DNA of 59,214 bases. Origin: Pseudozyma flocculosa PF-1. Lineage: Eukaryota; Basidiomycota; Ustilaginomycetes; Ustilaginales; Ustilaginaceae. The notes below the pieces were generated by a model. That model did no database searches. It was given only the letters and a program-made list of their open reading frames with translations, and had not been told where the DNA came from. Where the stretch lies: NCBI RefSeq assembly GCF_000417875.1, contig NW_006920886.1, positions 510,854-570,067 on the forward strand. The letters run 5' to 3'. Positions 54,410 through 59,214 of the stretch are shown here, piece after piece; positions within the stretch are counted from its first letter, which is position 1; each line of letters starts with the position of its first letter. Both the position numbers and the translations under genes were made by a program.

Positions 54410-57400
54410 GGTGGTGGGAGCCTGGCGATCTCGGACAGAGCTCGTCAAGACTTGAAATCGCCGAGGATGCTGGTGGCCCGGCTGCTTCTCGATCAGCGGC
54501 GGGTGCGGTCCGTGACCCAAATGAAGTCAGGGACTGCCGTGGTCCTTCTCGAGGCTTGGCAAAAGGCGGCGCCGTCGGAGCCCGGTGAGCTAAGCTTTGT
54601 TGCTCTTGGAAGACGAGAAATTCCGGTGGGGCTTCCAATCCTGGGGGCAGGCCAGGAGCGTGACGGCAGGCGTATCCCTCCGGTCGCGACGGCGTGTCGG
54701 ATCGGTGCGTACTGTGGGGCCGTGGGGCCCTTTGGTCCTGGGCAGGGGCTAGACGGCAGGCGGAGGAGTTGCAGGCGACGGCGGCCAAGCCTTAGTCGAT
54801 GGCAGCGGTCAAGATGTAATCACGATCCGCCTTGAAATGACGATCACGTGCGGCGGGCCGAGCAAGACCACCTGGCTGTCGCGGTCCAAGCGTCAAAAGT
54901 AGAGATGCTGGTGGATGAGACGAAGGAGAAGCCCAGAGTGCGAAGGGCCTTGATCCGCGCCGCTCTCAAGGCACGCTCTGCACGTCGGGCAGGGCAGCGG
55001 TCCTTGTTGACAAGGGGGGTTGGTAGAGGATAGCGAGGTCCCGATTGTCCTCAAAGGGGGACGGCGGTCACCGAGATGATATGCGTCTCCTCTGCAGCGC
55101 GTCTGCCCGGTTGCAGCGACTATTGAAGCGGGCCCGACAGGGTTGAAATGAGAAGAGAGCGGGTCGTCGCGGAGCCAAAGTCAGCCAAGGCGCTCGCTCA
55201 GAGACGCGATATGCGAGGCGCGGCTCGGTGGGGAGTCCAACACCCGCTCTCGTGCGTCTTGCACGCGCCACCAAACCTAGATCCACTCACGGCGTCGAGG
55301 TCGACGAGGAGCGTGAGCTGGCTCGCTGGCGCGGGGGGGCGAAGTCACCCGCGAGAGAATGGAGCGAACCTGAGCGCGACGGCAGGTGAAGCGTCGTTCC
55401 GGGACGGGTGGTTTGAGCGGCGACGAAGGGCAAAGTTCGAAGACGAAAGGCGACGGAAGCAAAGGACTGGACCGCCTGCTGGCGATGATCAGGGCCTGTG
55501 AGTCCCGGGGGGACGTGACGATGCCGGGTCGCCTGGAGGAGCGAGCAGCTCGAGTGAAGGGTGGCTGAGAGGAGGCGACGAGGAGCGCCGGCCCGACAAG
55601 CAGAGACTTAGGATGACGCGATAGCGGGGCTGCTGGCTGGCATAAGCTGGGAAGATGCGAGAGCGAGGCAGAAAGAGGCGAGAGAAGGGCGGTGGCAGCT
55701 TGCTCGAGGGAGAGTTGATGAAGGGACAGAAGGGTGGTCGCGATGATCGAGAGCGGACCGCAGCAGAGTAGGATCGGGACGAGGAGTGAGAGGATTCCGA
55801 GGCAGAGCAGACTGGCAGGCTGTGTCGGGCCGCAGTGGGATGGCGAGAGGGCGGCTGAACGGTCGTAGCGCTTGGACAAAAGAGGGAGCGTGTAGGTTGG
55901 CGAGCGTGCGGCAGCGAAGGACGGATGGGCGGTGCTGGATAGAGGCAGCGAGGGCGCGGATGCGGGTGCAGGCGATGGATGGCGGCCGTGGAGGAAGGAG
56001 CAAGCAAGGAGCGGTGCCGATGCTCGTTGGGCCAAGAGGTAAAGCCCGTGGGCCAGGCGAGCAGGGCGAGCGGGGGGCGGGGCGGGGTGGAGAGGCGACC
56101 CAACCGGACGGCAGAGGGTTTTTCCCAAAGCGAGCTTTACCACGCACGGTCGAGGCGCGGCTGGCGGGCTGGCGGCCTCTTGCTTGCTTGTTGGATGAGC
56201 CAAAGAGGCGGGCTGGCTGAGCATCCGAGGCCAGCAGCGGGGCTGCTAAACTCGGCCTGGGTTGGCTGCTGTCGCCTGCCTGCCTGCCTGCCTTTCCTGC
56301 GCCAGCCTGCCTGCCTGCCTGCCTCGTGGAAAAGGGTCGAGACCCTGCCTGGCCTGGTCGGCTTTGGGTGGCTGGCTCGCTGGCCAGCTAGGTAGTAAGA
56401 AGAGTCTGCCCCTTTCTGCCTTGCCTGCAGCTGCGGCGTCGTGTCTTTGCCTCTTCCCGTCCCGCACCGACGATGAGCTGCAACGGTACACGGCAGCAGC
56501 AGCAGCAGCAGCTCAGCAGCCCAGCAGCAGGCTGGCTAAATTGGCTGACTACTGGCTGATTGACCCTGCCTTGTTGATTGGCTGCGGGGCCGTTCGGCCG
56601 ATCCGGGCTGGGCCCTCCCTCGTCGTCGGTGTTGGGGCCGGGCCGCAGAGGGGGCCAGAGGGAGTAGGCCGGGAGGGGCCGCCACCTCGTCTCGGGACGG
56701 TCCGCGAGCTCCCCCTTGCCACCCTGTCTTGCTTTGCTCGATCTGCTTGGCTTGACATGACTTGGCCTTGCCTGGGCTAGGCCAGCGCGGCTACACTTGC
56801 TGCAAACAGGCTAGGAAGATGCACTTTGCCCCCCACCTCCGCCCCAAGATGTACAGCTACGGCGGGTAGTAGGCAAGCTCAGCTGCTTGCTTGCAAGCTT
56901 GCTTGCTGTTTGTCCAGCCCTAGGCTGCCGGCCACGCGGCGCGGCGCGGGAAAAAGCGAGATCGAAGCACGTACTAAGTCTGCGCTGGCCTGCTGGCATG
57001 AACGAAAGCCCAAGGGCCCTAGCCTGCCTGGCCATGCCATCATGCCACGCCATCGTCGTGGCCGCCGTCTTCTGTTCAATGGCCGAATACGAGAGCCAAC
57101 GCGGCGCGATTGGAAGCCAGAATGAAGACGTTTGTCCACGCCGGAGCGCGTGGGCTCCATTGCATCTCGAACGCGGCGCGCACCTTGCCCAGCTCATTCT
57201 CCTCTGGTCGTTCGGAAGCGGGCCGGTTGCGATACCATCGGAACCCTCCCGGTTGCGCTCAGCTCGAGGAACCGGCCTGGTCTAGCCTGTCTGTCGCTCT
57301 CCAGTGGGGCGTGAGCAGGCCATTGCCACGTACCCGTAGGAAAGCAAGGGTTAGCAGACAACGACGATACGACACGACAAGGCGATACGATACGAGACGA

Positions 57401-58417
57401 GTCGCTCGCGCGGAACGCGCCTCTCCGCAGCGGAGACAGCTAGGGTTGGCCAAGACGGGCAGGCTAGGGAGCAGAGAAGACAGGCAAGCAGGACGAGGCC
57501 CTGGGGACCGACCAGGTGACCTCGGCATGAAGGCCCCACGTACGTCCGCGTCTGTCAGTGTGCGGGCAGGCGTGCGTAGCACCGTCACCCTAGCCTGCCT
57601 CGATCTCCGGATCCCCATCTTGCGGTCGGCCATCTCATCTCACCTTGACCACGAACCGACCAAGTCGGCATGCAGGCCTCAGGCAACGACGACGACGACG
57701 ACGACATGGTCCGGAGAAGATCCAGAAACGACGACGTATGTATGGAGGGATGGGATACCCGCCCCCCGTCGCCCTGCCTGCCCTCGCCCCCGCAGTACAG
57801 CAGTAGGCCAAAGCTTGCCGGTAGGTAGCCGAGAACCAGAGATGCGGTTGGCCGTCAGCGCCTTGCGCTTGCGCATGCTTGGCCTCGCCTCGACGCTCGT
57901 GACGACATCGCATGCAGATGAGCTGGGCCATCTCCCCGGCACAACTGGCTGGCTGAGGGCGGGCTTCTTGCTTCTTCGCAGCACAGCGGCTTCGGCTCCG
58001 GCGTCAATTGCTGCCCCCGCTGCTGCTCGCACGTCGTTCCGTCGATGCCGCATCGCCAGGTAACTATTTTGTCAGGTGCGGGCAGCTCCAGATCATACCG
58101 CCGTGCGTGCTGCGCTGCGCTGCGCTCGTCGTCGCCACCACCGCCGCCGCAGCAAACTGGGGCGCAAGACCGGGACGTGGCAAGATTGCGTCTTCCGTTT
58201 CTGGTGGCGTGCGCCGGCCTCGAACCGACGTCGGTGGGCATGCTGCTGTCTGCCTGCCTGCAGCCACCGTCGAGGCCCGGATTCATATCATATACAAGCG
58301 CCGCCCGCGTCGAACTTTCCTCCTCTTCCTCCTCCTCCTCGTCCTCCTCTTCCTCCTCACTATTCATCCCACCTCCGTAGCTGCCCGCACCGCAGTCGGG
58401 TCGCGACCTTCCTCGCC
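54410..58417. other. 4 kb intergenic region upstream of PDE1
   Basis: No gene recognised. Minus-strand frames such as 55277-56224 are Ser/Pro/Leu-rich without domains. It contains CCTG and CAG short repeats, GCTTGC runs (56875-56905) and a CTCCTCCTC tract (58315-58360). It holds the PDE1 promoter and whatever lies downstream of the partial minus-strand gene at the right edge. Confidence 0.5.
56272..56328. repeat. (CCTG)n microsatellite, two blocks
   Basis: CCTGCCTGCCTGCCTG occurs twice, separated by a short spacer, in non-coding DNA. Confidence 0.85.
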
Positions 58418-59214
58418 TCATCGGCCCGTCATGATGTAGTCGAGCGCGCGAAGGCAGCGCAGCAGGATGGCCTGGGCGCTGGCGGGGCTCGCGAGCGACG
58501 TCAGCGCCGACGAGCGGATCTTGGTGCCGCCGCCATTGCCTCCCGCGGCCAGCTCCACGTCCATTGCCGTCGGGCCCGAGATCGAAGTCATGGCCGCATC
58601 GCCACCCGCTCCCTGGCCCTGATCCTGGCCCTGCTGGCCGTTGCCGCCGTCGGCTGCGGCGGCGTTGGCGGCCGCCTCGCCGTCGTCGTCCTCGGGCGTC
58701 GGCTCGGGCAGCGTCTCGATTAGCTTGTCCAGGTCCACGACGAGCGACCGCGACGCAGCATCGGCCTGCTGGCGCAGCGCATCGCTGATGACGTCGCGCG
58801 CACCCTCAATCGTCGACAGGTGCGACGCGACGGCCAGTGTGTGCTGGAAGCCCTTGCTCGACACGGCCGTGGCCAGCGGCTTGACGACGGCCGCCAGGCG
58901 GTCCGCGGGGATCGACGGTGGCGTGGTGAGGGCACCATCTTGCTGGCCCTTGCCGTCGAGGGCCGCCTCGCCGCCACTCGGGACCGTGGCAGCCGTTGCT
59001 GCCGAGCTGCCCTCTCCTGCTGCTGCACCTGCCGGTGTCGATGCCGGTGCCGCAGCTGCTGCTGATGGAGCCGACGCTGTGGCGCTGCCACTCGCGGCCT
59101 CGCCAGCGGCCGGGCCAGCATTTGCGCCGCTCTGACCTTGTTCACCGCCAGACGGTCCAGAGGCCGAGGCGGTGGCGGTCGCCGGCGCGTTGGCCGACAG
59201 GTTCGTCGACGGGG
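58418..59214 (-). CDS. 3' part of a gene resembling an internal region of HUWE1/TOM1 ubiquitin ligases
   Basis: A minus-strand frame is open from the right edge (first two bases are a partial codon) to TGA at 58418-58420, coding 264 residues plus the missing N-terminus. It starts with an Ala/Ser/Gly-rich linker, then PADRLAAVVKPLATAVSSKG and FQHTLAVASHLSTIEGARDV, DALRQQADAASRSLVVDLDKL, an acidic Gly/Gln-rich insert, and finally LASPASAQAILLRCLRALDYI before the stop. From memory, yeast Tom1 and its relatives carry a similar pair of segments (FQ.TL..MQ.LS...GA.E and DQAKLLRVLTALDYL) upstream of the HECT domain. No HECT domain follows here within the window, and no splice donor before the stop is obvious. 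It could be a diverged or truncated relative, or an unrelated helical-repeat protein. Confidence 0.5.
   Translation of the reverse strand, partial: PSTNLSANAPATATASASGPSGGEQGQSGANAGPAAGEAASGSATASAPSAAAAAPASTPAGAAAGEGSSAATAATVPSGGEAALDGKGQQDGALTTPPSIPADRLAAVVKPLATAVSSKGFQHTLAVASHLSTIEGARDVISDALRQQADAASRSLVVDLDKLIETLPEPTPEDDDGEAAANAAAADGGNGQQGQDQGQGAGGDAAMTSISGPTAMDVELAAGGNGGGTKIRSSALTSLASPASAQAILLRCLRALDYIMTGR

Noticed and set aside
55277..56224. 315-codon minus-strand frame upstream of PDE1
   Set aside because: Ser/Pro/Leu/Ala low complexity with no motif; it looks compositional.
1..59214. Transposable elements
   Set aside because: No reverse transcriptase, transposase, integrase or long terminal repeats were recognised in any frame.

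Overview
The window is nuclear DNA of a very GC-rich fungus. It has short GT..AG introns (about 70-200 nt, mostly GTGAGT-type donors), a Zn2Cys6 regulator, a VTC1 homologue, a Dal5-type permease, an OPT transporter and a class II cAMP phosphodiesterase. The gene content, GC bias and gene structures suggest a basidiomycete, most likely a smut relative (Ustilaginomycotina); that placement is inference. I could support fourteen protein-coding loci, two of them cut by the window edges. I recognised no RNA gene, transposon or CRISPR array.

Layout. At 1-1.2 kb is the 3' end of an unrecognised gene. At 1.6-3.6 kb (minus) is a PAS-domain protein, and at 10.8-11.4 kb (plus) a stand-alone two-component receiver protein. 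These two are divergent across an unusually long gene-free stretch (about 7.2 kb) rich in short repeats. At 12.8-14.1 kb is translation factor eIF5. At 15.5-17.8 kb is an eight-exon Dal5-type MFS permease, and at 18.5-22.1 kb a Lon protease ending in the peroxisomal signal SRL. The Lon gene is interrupted by a 37-N gap that looks like an assembly artefact. At 22.6-23.5 kb (minus) is VTC1, and at 25.8-26.2 kb (minus) a 69-residue COX14-like gene, head-to-head with a Dabb-domain gene at 26.6-27.3 kb. At 30.0-34.8 kb is a ten-exon Zn2Cys6 transcription factor holding a 501-N gap. At 35.1-35.9 kb (minus) is a small DUF423/TMEM256 membrane protein. At 37.4-44.0 kb is a giant HEAT-repeat protein resembling the protein phosphatase 4 regulatory subunit PPP4R1. 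At 46.9-50.7 kb is an oligopeptide transporter, and convergent to it at 51.8-54.4 kb (minus) a class II cAMP phosphodiesterase (PDE1). At 58.4-59.2 kb (minus) is the 3' end of a gene resembling part of the HUWE1/TOM1 ubiquitin ligases.

The genes do not form a pathway cluster. They mix housekeeping functions (eIF5, Lon, COX14, VTC1) with signalling (PAS, receiver, PDE1, PP4 regulator) and nutrient uptake (Dal5-type, OPT). I found no convincing new multi-gene system. The points most worth following are the Lon gap whose removal restores the reading frame, the dense GGTTCC/GGAACC array at 6.2-6.5 kb, the long repeat-rich divergent intergenic region, and several small spliced genes (VTC1, COX14, Dabb, DUF423) that open-reading-frame scans miss. 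Exon boundaries were read by eye from splice consensus, frame continuity and family similarity recalled from memory; no alignment was run.
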